64,000 nt of DNA from BA4 sp044376575 (GTDB lineage Bacteria > Bacteroidota > Bacteroidia > CAIKAF01). How positions within the stretch are numbered: position 1 is the first letter of the stretch; each line of letters starts with the position of its first letter. A program made the position numbers and the translations under genes. The DNA is taken from NCBI GenBank assembly GCA_044376575.1, contig JBILKR010000001.1, positions 124,001-188,000 on the forward strand, in the 5' to 3' direction. Positions 53,723 through 63,800 of the stretch are shown piece after piece. The notes beneath the pieces were generated by a model. It made no database searches. It saw only the letters and a list, made by a program, of their open reading frames with translations, and was not told where the DNA came from.

Positions 53723-54325
53723 TTATTTTCTTTGTTGCAATTCATCGCGAATCATTGACGCCCGCTCATAGTCTTCGTTTTCGATGGCTTGCTGAAGCAA
53801 ATCTTCCAGTTCGGAAGTGCTTAGTATTTTTATATCTGAAATTGATACCGTCTCTTCTTCGGGCATTTCATCGTATTCTTTACTCAATTCAAATTCAAGA
53901 TCTTCATCGCCGTCTTTTTCAAATTTTACACCGGCCTGGTCTAAAATAAATTTATAGGTATAAATCGGACATTTGAAGCGCACAGCGATAGCGACTGCAT
54001 CAGAAGGGCGTGAATCAATTTCTTTTATTTTACCTCCGCTGTTGCAAATAATTTTTGCATGAAAAACAGCGTCTTTGATATCATAAATGATCACTTCTGT
54101 TACAGATATTGAAAAAGATTCTGCCAGACTTTTTAGTACATCATGAGTTAGCGGACGAGTGGGTTTCATTTGTTCAAGCTCTATCGCAATGGCCTGGGCT
54201 TCTGCTACACCGATAACAATAGGAAGACGACTGTTGATTCCACGTGCTTCAAACACCAATGCGTACGCCCCAGACTGTGTATGACTGGGTTCTAATCTTG
54301 TAATATCTAATCTGATTTTTTCCAC
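53723..54325 (-). CDS. Bifunctional nuclease domain (DUF151) protein with UVR motif
   Basis: A 200-residue protein with a DUF151 domain (residues about 1-135; GAYALVFEARGINSRLPIVIG, RPLTHDVLKSLAESF and DSRPSDAVAIAVR are conserved) and a C-terminal UvrB/UvrC-type motif (LLQQAIENEDYERASMIRDEL). DUF151 proteins have been described as bifunctional nucleases in plants, and their bacterial role is unclear. The start appears to be GTG at 54325, matching the family N-terminus. It follows etfA by 19 bases on the same strand. Confidence 0.88.
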   Translation of the reverse strand: MEKIRLDITRLEPSHTQSGAYALVFEARGINSRLPIVIGVAEAQAIAIELEQMKPTRPLTHDVLKSLAESFSISVTEVIIYDIKDAVFHAKIICNSGGKIKEIDSRPSDAVAIAVRFKCPIYTYKFILDQAGVKFEKDGDEDLEFELSKEYDEMPEEETVSISDIKILSTSELEDLLQQAIENEDYERASMIRDELQQRK

Positions 54326-54344
54326 CGGATATTAAAGAAAAAAA

Positions 54345-55292
54345 TTAATGTTGAGCGGCTTTAAACTTTTTAAACGACTCAATTAATTTTGGAACCACCT
54401 GAAATGCATCACCGATTACACCGTAATCAGCGGCTTTAAAAAATGGCGCTTCTGCATCGTTATTAATTACTACAATTACCTTGCTTTGGTTAACACCGGC
54501 AAGATGTTGTATCGCGCCGGATATTCCAATCGCAATGTAAAGATTCGGACGAATGGCAACTCCGGTTTGTCCTACATGCTCATGGTGTGGCCTCCAGTGT
54601 GCATCAGCTACAGGACGTGAACAAGCTGTCGCTGCTCCTACAACCTTTGCAAGATCTTCTACCATTCCCCAGTTTTCAGGACCTTTCAATCCGCGACCGG
54701 CAGAGATTACCAGTTCCGCTTCAGGAAGTGGAATGTCGCCTTCTAATTTTTTTGTTTCTACCAGCTTTATTTTATTTTCTCTTACCGCAGGACTAAACGC
54801 TTCAATTGCAGCAGGGGCGCTGCTTTTTTCAAGAGGCAAAGAATTCGGCGTAAAGGCAATGACTTTGATGTCTGTTTTAATTTCAATTTCAGCAATTGCT
54901 TTTCCCGAAAAAACATTTTTCTTTACTTTAAATCCATCGCTATTGCTTGGTATTCCAAGTGCTCCGGATACAAGTCCTGCACCATGTTTCGCAGCAAATC
55001 TTGGAGCAATGGCTTTTCCTGTATTGTCAAATGGAAACAAGATAACTTTTGCTCCTGTTTTTTCTTTGGCTGCGGTCATCACATCTACAAGTGCACCGGC
55101 AGTATGTTTTTCTTTTACATGCAACACTGCATTGGCTCCGTACTCTCCAAGCATGGCTGCTTCATTCGCATCACAATCACCACAAACAACTGCGGTAACG
55201 TGTTCGCCACATTTTTTACCCCAAATAACTCCTTCCCATCCAGCTTTTTTTATTTTTCCGTTTCCGGCTTCAACAAATACAAGTACTGACAT
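54345..55292 (-). CDS. etfA: Electron transfer flavoprotein subunit alpha
   Basis: A 315-residue FAD-binding subunit of ETF, which takes electrons from acyl-CoA and other dehydrogenases and passes them to the quinone pool. The C-terminal FAD domain is complete: SAGRGLKGPENWGMVEDLAK, GAATACSRPVADAHWRP, GQTGVAIRPNLYIAIGISGA and NNDAEAPFFKAADYGVIGD. It lies 25 bases after etfB. Confidence 0.96.
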   Translation of the reverse strand: MSVLVFVEAGNGKIKKAGWEGVIWGKKCGEHVTAVVCGDCDANEAAMLGEYGANAVLHVKEKHTAGALVDVMTAAKEKTGAKVILFPFDNTGKAIAPRFAAKHGAGLVSGALGIPSNSDGFKVKKNVFSGKAIAEIEIKTDIKVIAFTPNSLPLEKSSAPAAIEAFSPAVRENKIKLVETKKLEGDIPLPEAELVISAGRGLKGPENWGMVEDLAKVVGAATACSRPVADAHWRPHHEHVGQTGVAIRPNLYIAIGISGAIQHLAGVNQSKVIVVINNDAEAPFFKAADYGVIGDAFQVVPKLIESFKKFKAAQH

Positions 55293-55317
55293 TTTGAATC
55301 TCTTTTTAAAGTTAATA

Positions 55318-56058
55318 TTAAATCACTTTTGCATCATCATGTAACAATCTCACCAATTCATCCATGTTTTCCGGATCAATCAGCTTTACTCCGGCTTTTG
55401 CAGCGGGTAGCTCAAATTTTGTATAAGCAACAGGTGCTGTAATATCAGCGGGCTCAACAACACTAATTGGTTTGGTTCGTGCCGCCATAATTCCTCTCAT
55501 GTTTGGAATACGCTGTTCAGCCATTCCTTTTGCAGCGCTGATTACAACGGGTAATTCAGCCTGTAACACCAACGTTTCTCCCCCCATCTCACTTTCTACG
55601 CGTGCTGTTTTTCCATTGATGTCCAGCTTGTTTGCAGGTGTAATGTATTCCCATCCCATAAGTTCTGAAAGCATTCCTCCAACCTCAGCATTGTTGTAAT
55701 CAATGGTTTCTTTACCTGCAATGATCAGATCGTAATTTTTTGTTTTTGCAAATGCTGCAATTTGAGAAGCCACAACGTATGCATCTGTTGGATGTGTATT
55801 AATTCTTACAGCATCATCTGCGCCAATGGCCAACGCTTTTCTAATAATCGCTTCATCATCTGCTCCTCCAACAGTAATGATGGTAACATTACCTCCCTGT
55901 GCCTCTTTAATCTCAAGCGCCCTAACCAACGCATACCATTCGTCTGAAGGATTAACGATGTATTGTACATTGTTGCTGTCAAAACGAGTATTGTTTTCCG
56001 TAAAAGCAATCTTTGATGTGGTGTCGGGAACCTTACTGATACAAACCAATATATTCAT
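55318..56058 (-). CDS. etfB: Electron transfer flavoprotein subunit beta
   Basis: A 246-residue AMP-binding partner of EtfA. The start MNILVCISKVPDTTSKI, the pyridine- or AMP-related GADDAVRI and DLIIAGKETIDYNNAEVGGM segments, and the recognition loop (AEQRIPNMRGIMAARTKP) are typical. A -7 box lies upstream. The order etfB-etfA-DUF151 appears to be one operon. Confidence 0.96.
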   Translation of the reverse strand: MNILVCISKVPDTTSKIAFTENNTRFDSNNVQYIVNPSDEWYALVRALEIKEAQGGNVTIITVGGADDEAIIRKALAIGADDAVRINTHPTDAYVVASQIAAFAKTKNYDLIIAGKETIDYNNAEVGGMLSELMGWEYITPANKLDINGKTARVESEMGGETLVLQAELPVVISAAKGMAEQRIPNMRGIMAARTKPISVVEPADITAPVAYTKFELPAAKAGVKLIDPENMDELVRLLHDDAKVI

Positions 56059-56086
56059 GTGTGATTTTTTAATTCTTTATATGCTG

Positions 56087-56094
56087 CAAAAATA
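56087..56094 (-). promoter_or_regulatory. Putative -7 box (TATTTTTG) for etfBA
   Basis: A minus-strand full match to TAnnTTTG 28 bases upstream of the etfB start in the 197-base divergent gap with pdhB. Confidence 0.45.
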
Positions 56095-56226
56095 ATAAAA
56101 ACATTCAGTTTTTATGATAGAAATATTATCTCTAAATAAAGGGCTGAAACACAAAACGCTAAGGCTTATTTTTGCACTTATTCATGAGAACAAATGGTAT
56201 TTATACTCATTTCAATAAATGTTTTA

Positions 56227-56234
56227 TACTTTTG
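56227..56234 (+). promoter_or_regulatory. Putative -7 box (TACTTTTG) for pdhB
   Basis: A full match to TAnnTTTG 21 bases before the pdhB ATG. A second match, TATTTTTG, lies at 56167-56174, so two starts are possible. Neither has a clear -33 element. Confidence 0.45.
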
Positions 56235-56255
56235 AAGGCTAAATTTTAATTTATC

Positions 56256-57233
56256 ATGAGAGAAATTCAATTTCGTGAGGCCATCAGAGAGGCGATGACA
56301 GAAGAAATGAGAAAAGATGAAAGCATCTTTTTAATGGGCGAAGAGGTGGCTGAATATGACGGTGCATATAAAGTTAGCCAGGGAATGCTGGCTGAGTTTG
56401 GAGATAAAAGAATTATAGATACTCCGATTTCTGAACTGGGTTTTGCAGGGATTGGTGTGGGTGCAGCAATGAACGGATTGCGTCCTATCATTGAATTTAT
56501 GACCTTCAACTTTTCATTGGTAGCCATCGATCAGATCATCAACAATGCCGCGAAGGTAAGACAGATGAGCGGCGGACAATTAACGGTTCCCATTGTATTC
56601 CGCGGACCAACAGCTTCTGCCGGTCAATTGGCAGCAACGCACTCTCAGGCATTTGAAAACTGGTATGCCAACTGTCCGGGATTAAAAGTGATAGTTCCTT
56701 CTAATCCGTATGATGCAAAAGGATTATTAAAGTCTGCAATTCGCGACAATGATCCCGTAATTTTTATGGAATCAGAACAAATGTATGGCGATAAAGGTGA
56801 AGTACCTGAAGAAGAATATTTGATTCCTATCGGAAAGGCAGATGTTTGTATGCAGGGAACAGATGTAACATTGGTGTCTTTTGGTAAGGTGATGAAAGAA
56901 GTAAGAGCCGCGGCTGTTGAATTGGAAAAAGAAGGAATCAGCTGCGAGGTAATAGATTTACGCACTGTTCGCCCAATCGACTATGACACTGTTATTGAAT
57001 CTGTAAAAAAGACAAACAGACTTGTATGTATTGAAGAATCATGGCCTCTGGGTAATATAAGTACGGAAGTGATTTTTAAAGTTCAACAAGAAGCGTTTGA
57101 CTATATGGATGCGCCGGCATTACGTATTACCGGAGCAGATACACCTCTGGCATACGCTCCTACAATGATTAAGGAGTTTCTTCCTAATGCAGAAAGGGTA
57201 ATTGCTGCGGTTAAATCTGTGATGTACAGATAA
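56256..57233 (+). CDS. pdhB: Pyruvate dehydrogenase E1 component subunit beta
   Basis: A 325-residue beta subunit of the heterotetrameric thiamine-diphosphate E1 enzyme, which decarboxylates pyruvate for acetyl-CoA formation. LMGEEVAEYDGAYKVSQGML (with the conserved cofactor-activating Glu), DTPISELGFAGIGVGAAMNG and VPIVFRGPTASAG are diagnostic of the PDH type. The alpha subunit gene is not adjacent, a common layout in this phylum. It stands alone before rnr. Confidence 0.94.
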   Translation: MREIQFREAIREAMTEEMRKDESIFLMGEEVAEYDGAYKVSQGMLAEFGDKRIIDTPISELGFAGIGVGAAMNGLRPIIEFMTFNFSLVAIDQIINNAAKVRQMSGGQLTVPIVFRGPTASAGQLAATHSQAFENWYANCPGLKVIVPSNPYDAKGLLKSAIRDNDPVIFMESEQMYGDKGEVPEEEYLIPIGKADVCMQGTDVTLVSFGKVMKEVRAAAVELEKEGISCEVIDLRTVRPIDYDTVIESVKKTNRLVCIEESWPLGNISTEVIFKVQQEAFDYMDAPALRITGADTPLAYAPTMIKEFLPNAERVIAAVKSVMYR

Positions 57234-57327
57234 CCATTGCCCGACTAAAATAGTATTCATACCTTGTTCTCTGCAATGAGAATATTTAATATTATGTTTT
57301 TGCATATTCGCAAAACACATTTCTTTC

Positions 57328-59490
57328 ATGAAAAAAAATAAGAATAAAAAAAACCGTCAGGCGTCTAGGGCGCAACAGCAAATGGTGAATGATATCCTCA
57401 AGGCTTTTCATGATCAGCCGGGGCAGTCGCTAAATTATAAACAAGTAGCCGCAAAGCTTGAACTTCAGGACGAGTTTTCAAGAATGGTTGTAAGGGAAAC
57501 GCTTTCATACCTTGCAGAAAATGAAGATTTGAAAGAAGAAGAACCTGGAAAATATTCACTGGTAATCAAACAAGCGCATTTGGAGGGAAAGGTAGATATG
57601 ATGTCTTCCGGAAATGCATATATCATTTGTGACGGACAGGATGAAGATGTCTATGTAACCGCGAATAACCTGAACACCGCATTACACGGAGATCGTGTTT
57701 CCGTTTTTGTATTTGCGCGCCGCAAAGGGAAAAAACTGGAAGGTGAAATTACTGAAATTCTACAGCGATTTAGAAGTGAGTTTGTCGGAGTGTTAGACGT
57801 TTCAGAAAAATTTGCCTTTTTAATTCCTGATAGCGATAAAATGTATAAAGACATTTTTATTCCATTGAAAGATCTTAACGGAGCTCACCATGGAATGAAA
57901 GTGATAGCTACAGTTACAGAGTGGGGAACAGCGGCAAAAAATCCTGTAGGAAAGGTGACAAAAATTCTTGGAAAGCCGGGAGAAAATGAAACCGAAATGC
58001 ATGCAATCCTTGCTGAATATGGCTTGCCGTATGAGTTTCCGGCAGAAGTAGAAGATGAAGCAGAAAAGATTTCATTTGATATATCTAAAGAAGAAATTGA
58101 AAAAAGAAAAGACCTGCGTAATGTAACTACGATAACTATTGATCCTTACGATGCTAAGGACTTTGATGATGCCTTGTCGATACAGCCGTTATCAAATGGT
58201 AATCTTGAAATCGGAGTACATATTGCTGACGTGTCTCACTACGTAAAGGAAAATTCGCTGCTCGAAAAAGAAGCATTTAAGCGCGCAACTTCTGTTTATC
58301 TTGTGGATCGCGTAGTGCCGATGCTGCCTGAAAAATTATCTAATGGTGTCTGTTCTCTGAGACCTCGTGAAGACAAACTTTGTTTTTCTGTATTATTTGA
58401 AATAGACAATGCCGCCAATGTTGTTTCTTCGTGGATTGGAAGAACAGCCATTCATTCCAATCGCCGTTTTACATACGAAGAAGCACAACAAATAATTGAA
58501 ACCGGTCAGGGAGATTTTTCTTCTGAAGTATTACAACTCCATCGCCTGGCATCCATTTTTAGAAAAAAAAGATTTGAAAATGGAGCTCTACGTGTAGAGC
58601 AAACGGAAGTTAAATTTCGTATTGATGAGAAAGGAAAACCGGTTAGTGTTTTCTTTAAAGAAAGCAAAGAAGCGAATTGGTTGATAGAAGAATTCATGTT
58701 GTTGGCCAATAAATATGTGGCCATTTTTGTGGGTAAAAAAGAACAGTCACAGCAAGCGATCAAAACCTTCGTCTATAGAATACACGATCAGCCCAATGAT
58801 CAGAAACTGGCGGAGTTAAAACGATTTGTTTCGAATTTCGGTTATAAGCTGGATTTAAATAATCCCCGAACGATATCATCATCAATTAATAAAATGCTGA
58901 CGGATGTGAAAGGAAAGCCGGAAGCAGATATGATTGAGAATTTAACGATACGCAGTATGGCCAAGGCCATTTATTCTACAGAAAATATTGGTCATTATGG
59001 TTTGTCGTTTGATTATTATTCACATTTTACATCGCCTATTCGTCGATATCCGGATGTGATGGCACACCGGCTATTACAACGATATATGGACGGAGGTTCT
59101 TCTGTGAGCAAAGAAGAGTATGATAAAAAATGCAGACACTCTTCTGACATGGAAAAGAGGGCTTCTGATGCAGAGCGTGCATCTATCAAATACAAACAAG
59201 TTGAGTATTTGGGTGAGAGAATAGGAAAAACATTTTCGGGAGTAATTACAGGTGTTACCGAATGGGGTGTTTATGTTGAAATTTTAGAAAATAAATGTGA
59301 AGGAATGATCCGCTTACGGGATATGGCTGACGATTATTATCATTTTGACGAAAAAAATTATTGCATACGCGGCACCCGAACCGGCAATGTTTACAGGCTG
59401 GGAGACAAGGTTACAATTAACGTAAAAAAAACAGATTTGGAAAAACGCACCATCGATTTTGAAATGGTGGGACTAACTGAAGAAAAATGA
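57328..59490 (+). CDS. rnr: Ribonuclease R
   Basis: A 720-residue 3'-5' exoribonuclease of the RNase II/R family. It has a basic start, a winged-helix region (about 20-80), cold-shock domains (about 85-215), the RNB catalytic domain with Asp272, Asp278, Asp280 and Asp281 in DPYDAKDFDDA, SHYVKENSLLEKEAFKRATS and FTSPIRRYPDVMAHRLLQ, and a C-terminal S1 domain (FSGVITGVTEWGVYVEI). It degrades structured RNA and takes part in RNA quality control. Its stop overlaps the start of the next gene by 4 bases. Confidence 0.96.
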   Translation: MKKNKNKKNRQASRAQQQMVNDILKAFHDQPGQSLNYKQVAAKLELQDEFSRMVVRETLSYLAENEDLKEEEPGKYSLVIKQAHLEGKVDMMSSGNAYIICDGQDEDVYVTANNLNTALHGDRVSVFVFARRKGKKLEGEITEILQRFRSEFVGVLDVSEKFAFLIPDSDKMYKDIFIPLKDLNGAHHGMKVIATVTEWGTAAKNPVGKVTKILGKPGENETEMHAILAEYGLPYEFPAEVEDEAEKISFDISKEEIEKRKDLRNVTTITIDPYDAKDFDDALSIQPLSNGNLEIGVHIADVSHYVKENSLLEKEAFKRATSVYLVDRVVPMLPEKLSNGVCSLRPREDKLCFSVLFEIDNAANVVSSWIGRTAIHSNRRFTYEEAQQIIETGQGDFSSEVLQLHRLASIFRKKRFENGALRVEQTEVKFRIDEKGKPVSVFFKESKEANWLIEEFMLLANKYVAIFVGKKEQSQQAIKTFVYRIHDQPNDQKLAELKRFVSNFGYKLDLNNPRTISSSINKMLTDVKGKPEADMIENLTIRSMAKAIYSTENIGHYGLSFDYYSHFTSPIRRYPDVMAHRLLQRYMDGGSSVSKEEYDKKCRHSSDMEKRASDAERASIKYKQVEYLGERIGKTFSGVITGVTEWGVYVEILENKCEGMIRLRDMADDYYHFDEKNYCIRGTRTGNVYRLGDKVTINVKKTDLEKRTIDFEMVGLTEEK

Positions 59491-59957
59491 ATATGATGAA
59501 GTACTGGATTTTAATATTAATCTGTATTACGTTTTTTGCCTGTCGTCAGAACAATGAGACAACAGCATCTGAATCTCCTGTTTCGTTGCCGGACAGTACG
59601 TTTCCTAATATGTATGATATTAAAAAGGGCATTCAAAAAAAGAACCAGCCATTGCCTACCAATAAAATACCATCTTCAAATATTAATCTTTCAGCGATCC
59701 CTGTATTTAAGGGTAAAGTTGCACGAAAGGAAGACGTAACTAGGGGAGACGCCATTTTTTATCTTGAACCCACCAAAAAAAAACACATTGCAGCAAAAAT
59801 TAAATTGCCGATTTATACATATTTCAAAAACGACTCATTACAAATTACTACCATCATTGTGCAGGCAGAAGTGTTGGGTCGTGATACTATTTTGGGATAT
59901 ATGACGGCCAAAGGAAAAGCAGGGATGTGTTCTCCTTCGGATATTATTATTCGTTAA
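59487..59957 (+). CDS. Hypothetical lipoprotein downstream of rnr
   Basis: A 156-residue protein with a lipoprotein signal (ITFFAC, Cys19), a disordered linker and a small beta-rich body (KVARKEDVTRGDAIFYLEP, LPIYTYFKNDSLQITTIIVQ). The start forms an ATGA overlap with the rnr stop. Its stop TAA shares bases with the stop of the convergent purN gene. I do not recognise the family. Confidence 0.75.
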   Translation: MNMMKYWILILICITFFACRQNNETTASESPVSLPDSTFPNMYDIKKGIQKKNQPLPTNKIPSSNINLSAIPVFKGKVARKEDVTRGDAIFYLEPTKKKHIAAKIKLPIYTYFKNDSLQITTIIVQAEVLGRDTILGYMTAKGKAGMCSPSDIIIR

Positions 59958-60523
59958 GGCTCAGTTGTAGTAAGCATCTCAACAATCTTTGGATACCATT
60001 TTAATTCGAGCGCCCGAACTTTTTTTGAAATATCTTCAATGCTGTCAGCATCTGTAATTTCTGTTCGTGCCTGAAATATAAAACCACCCTCATCGTAATG
60101 TTCATTTACCCAATGAATAGTAATACCGGTTTCTTTTTCATTATTCTTTTTCACGGCTTCATGCACATGTATTCCATACATGCCCTTACCTCCATAGTTT
60201 GGCAATAACGCAGGATGAATGTTGATGATTTTTCCTTTAAATAATTTCACAAATTCAGCAGGTATTAACCATAAAAATCCTGCAAGAACAATTAAATCAG
60301 GTTGTAATAATTGAATTGCTGATGCAATTTCTCCGGAGAGGTATTCTGTTTTATTAAAAACATGACACGCTACGCCCAGTCTTTTTGAACGTTCTATGAT
60401 ACCTGCATCAGCTCGATTACAAAAAATATGAAAACGGACCTCGATATTTTTTTCATTCAAATACCGGATGATTTGTTCAGCGTTGGTTCCTTCACCGGAA
60501 GCCAAAATCACGATGGATAGCAT
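59954..60523 (-). CDS. purN: Phosphoribosylglycinamide formyltransferase
   Basis: A 189-residue enzyme that formylates GAR using 10-formyl-tetrahydrofolate in purine synthesis. The ASGEGTNAEQI loop binds the phosphate, IINIHPALLPNYGGKGMYG holds the catalytic Asn and His, and ETGITIHWVNEHYDEGG holds the conserved Asp. The frame opens two codons earlier at TTG, but the ATG at 60523 is used. Confidence 0.95.
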   Translation of the reverse strand: MLSIVILASGEGTNAEQIIRYLNEKNIEVRFHIFCNRADAGIIERSKRLGVACHVFNKTEYLSGEIASAIQLLQPDLIVLAGFLWLIPAEFVKLFKGKIINIHPALLPNYGGKGMYGIHVHEAVKKNNEKETGITIHWVNEHYDEGGFIFQARTEITDADSIEDISKKVRALELKWYPKIVEMLTTTEP

Positions 60524-60573
60524 GCTCAAAATTACAAATTATCATCAGGGTTTAATCTTTCCACAGATTTTCT

Positions 60574-60604
60574 TTTGCAGATTTCAATCAAACCACTATT
60601 TTTG
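60574..60604 (+). promoter_or_regulatory. Consensus promoter of the small membrane protein gene
   Basis: TTTG at 60574-60577, a 19-base spacer and TATTTTTG at 60597-60604: a full match to the Bacteroidota consensus TTTG-N19-TAnnTTTG, 19 bases before the ATG at 60624. It is the best promoter match I found in the window. Confidence 0.75.
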
Positions 60605-60623
60605 CTTTTAAATCATTATTACT

Positions 60624-60797
60624 ATGGATTGGTTGTTTGTACCCCTGGGAAATTTTATTCAATGGACGTTTCAATTTATTGAACTAGCCGGGATGAATTT
60701 TAATTACTTAATTATTTTAATTGGAATGGGTCTTACGGTTTATTGGGTAATGCAAATGCTGAAAGCGAAAGACGACAAAGGGTTCTTTAAAAAATAA
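60624..60797 (+). CDS. Small membrane protein (57 residues)
   Basis: A short frame coding MDWLFVPLGNFIQWTFQF at the N-terminus, one membrane segment (NYLIILIGMGLTVYWVMQML) and a charged end (KAKDDKGFFKK). A well-matched promoter is directly upstream and a terminator directly downstream, so it is very likely expressed. I recall similar single-helix proteins next to purN or acyl carrier protein genes in Bacteroidota, but no function is established. Confidence 0.85.
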   Translation: MDWLFVPLGNFIQWTFQFIELAGMNFNYLIILIGMGLTVYWVMQMLKAKDDKGFFKK

Positions 60798-60817
60798 TTT
60801 TTTTAAATTTTATATAT

Positions 60818-60855
60818 AAAAAAAGGGGAAATCATTGATTTCCCCTTTTCTTTTT
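60818..60855. terminator. Bidirectional intrinsic terminator
   Basis: A stem AAAAGGGGAAATCA/TGATTTCCCCTTTT with a 1-base centre and A/T tracts on both sides, between the small membrane protein gene and the convergent T9SS gene. Confidence 0.9.
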
Positions 60856-60857
60856 CT

Positions 60858-63800
60858 TTATCTGGCAATCCACTTGATCACATGCCTTTCTTGTTTATCT
60901 GTAATTTGAATGATATACATTCCGCTTTGCTGCAATGAAACTAATTTCTCTTGTGCTTTTTCTTTCACTGTTCCTGAAAAAATAGCCTGTCCTAATGCAT
61001 TTATCACAGTTACGTCTGCACCGTTAGTAATATTGCTGTTTGTAAGATCTAAAATAACATCATTTCCTTGTTGAAACACATTGATATTTGCCAATGTATT
61101 TTCATCAATAGAACTTGGATCATATACGTAAATTAAAGCTTCACCGGATTGTAAGGTATCATTCCATGCATTAACAACGCGACAAGAAACATATCTGTAT
61201 CCTGTTGTAGCATACAATGGAATAAAATCAGCGGTTGCAACTGCAGGATTCATTGGGGCCCAGGCAACAAAAGGAGTTGGACGAGTAAGCCATTCATAGC
61301 TTACAGAAGGATGTGTTGATGCTGCTGTAATTGTATTTCCGGGTGTATTGACCACAATATTTTGAGTATCTAATGGAGCCGCAGAAATTTCATATTGTAC
61401 AACTTCAAGTGTTCCTGAATATGCCGCACCATTAATTGGAGGATTAGAAGAAGAAACCCTTACTTTATAGCCGGTACCTGTTGGCGTGCTGTTCGGAATT
61501 ACAATATCTATTGATCCGGAAGTATTTCCTGCAATGCTGCCAATAGCTACCAGATTAGTAAAACTACCCGACGCATCAGATAGTTCTGCCGTAAATACAT
61601 TCCCTGCTCCATATACCACATCCGTAAAGAAATCCAATGTGCCATTGGCCACCGCGCTTGGAGAAACATAATAAGTAACATTATTTACCGCTGTTGTATT
61701 TAAAGTAATGCTATTGGTTACATTAATGATAACCTCATTGCTGTTTACCACATCATTGTATTGATTGGTTGAAGCACAGATTACATAATACGTACCAATT
61801 GTATTAAAATTCGGAACATATTGAGCTGACGTTACAACAGGATTAAATGATAGGTATGGACCGCCGCTTGCAGTAGCATATTTCCATTCTCTTGTACTGT
61901 TTTGTGATTCATTTGCGGCAAGTGTATTTCCGTTGGTTGAAACTGCTATAGTTTGCGTGTTGCTTGGCGTTACAGAAACTGCAAATTGATCCACAATTAA
62001 ATCTGTTCCATTATCTGTTCCTGAAAGGGTTGGCAAACTTGCAATCACCCTTATTCTATACTGATTTCCATCAGGAGTATTAGACGGAATGGATGCTGAA
62101 ATTACTCCGCTTGATGTTGATGTGATGCTTCCAATGTTGGTAGGATTTGCAAAGTTGCCTTGAGCATCTGAAAGCTGGGCGGTAAAAGTGTTTCCTGGAG
62201 CAAAGCTTCCTGTTCCTCCAATAGTATAAGGCACAGAAACACTGGCATTGGGCGCAGAAGCACTGAATTCAAAAGGCGAACCGGTGATATTGCCGGTGTT
62301 TAGCGTGATGTTATCTACCGTAATCATTACTTCATTGCTGGTACAAAGAACATTATTAATTGTGCTTTGACAAACCACGTATATTACCCCAATGTTGGGG
62401 AAATTTGGAGTATATGTTGTACCGCTTTGGTTAGGTGTAAAGGCTGAATATGGTCCACCGCTTGTTGTGCCAAATTTCCAAACCCTGCTGCTGGCAACAG
62501 AAGATTCGTTTACGGTTAGTGTATTTCCGTTAGTATTAATCAAAATACTTTGAGCTGATGCAGGTGTAATAGAATTGTCAACTACTTGTATTATTACTTC
62601 ATTTGAAATTGCCGAAAGTCCCGGATAAGATGATTCACAAACCACGTAATACATCCCTGCACTCACAAAATTTGGAGTATAAGATGAACCCGTTTGTGTT
62701 GGATTGAAAGAACTGTATGGCCCTCCACTCACGGTAGCATATTTCCACTCTTGGCTATTAGAAGGTACAGACTCCTGAGCTGTTAAAGCTGTTCCGTTTA
62801 CTCCGGCTTCAATGGTTTGTGTGGCCACTGGAGAAATACTAGTAGAAACCAGATTAATCATAATGTCTGATACATTAATTGAACCGGTAGCCGAATAGTT
62901 AGATGAAACGACACGTATACGATAACCCGTGCCAGATGGAGTTCCTGCAGGAATTGTTCCGTTGATGGTTCCGGATGTTGTTCCTGTGATTGTTCCTAAT
63001 GCCACGGGATTGGCAAATGATCCTGATGCATCAGAAAGTTGTGCCGTAAAAATATTGCCGGCATTATATGTTCCTTCTGCAATAAATGGAACAGATACGG
63101 ATGTTCCTTGCGTTGCTGTAACGTAATATGCAAGCGGAGAAATCGTTCCGGTTGTAATTACAGGATTATAAATCAGAGAAACTTCATCTAAGTAAAGAGT
63201 AGAGCCGATTCCTCCTGCGCCCGCAACCTTACTTGAAGTGAAAGAAGCCAGGATAAAAGCAGGGGTGGTTGCCGGACCAGTATATTGGAAAGGAATGGAG
63301 ATGCGTTGCCACACACCGCCTGTTCTGAAATTCATTGCAGCCTTAGCAACGACATAAGGTTGAGATGCAGCATTTAGCGGATCACGAAACCCATTATAAT
63401 TACTATGTATAAAGATAGATGCCCTTGCTGAGTCAGTTCCTACAGGTGTATATTTAGCATAAAAAACAATACTATCCGGAGTGTCAGTAAGCGCTTCGCT
63501 TTCATCAGTTCCAGTAGTAATAGATTCATTAAAACCTGATGATGGCGTAGTGTTAGGCGCATTTACTTCGCCACAGGTTAACACTCCGTTCGCAGGATTT
63601 CCAAATGCGCTTCCCGTCACAATCCTTGCACTGTAAGTTCCACTCCATACGTTTCCTGCTCCACCTTCTCTCCAAACCACTTGTGGAGCGATGCCGCACA
63701 ATCCACAAAGATCTCCTGTTTTTATCGAACCCCAGTTGGTAGGTTCTTCTGTATTAGACCCCACATTTTGCCAGGTTTCAAATCCGCTGTTCCCAATTTG

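Noticed and set aside
54553..55344. A 263-codon frame on the plus strand opposite etfA
   Set aside because: It lies wholly across etfA, a well-conserved gene, and has no recognisable domain or initiation context.
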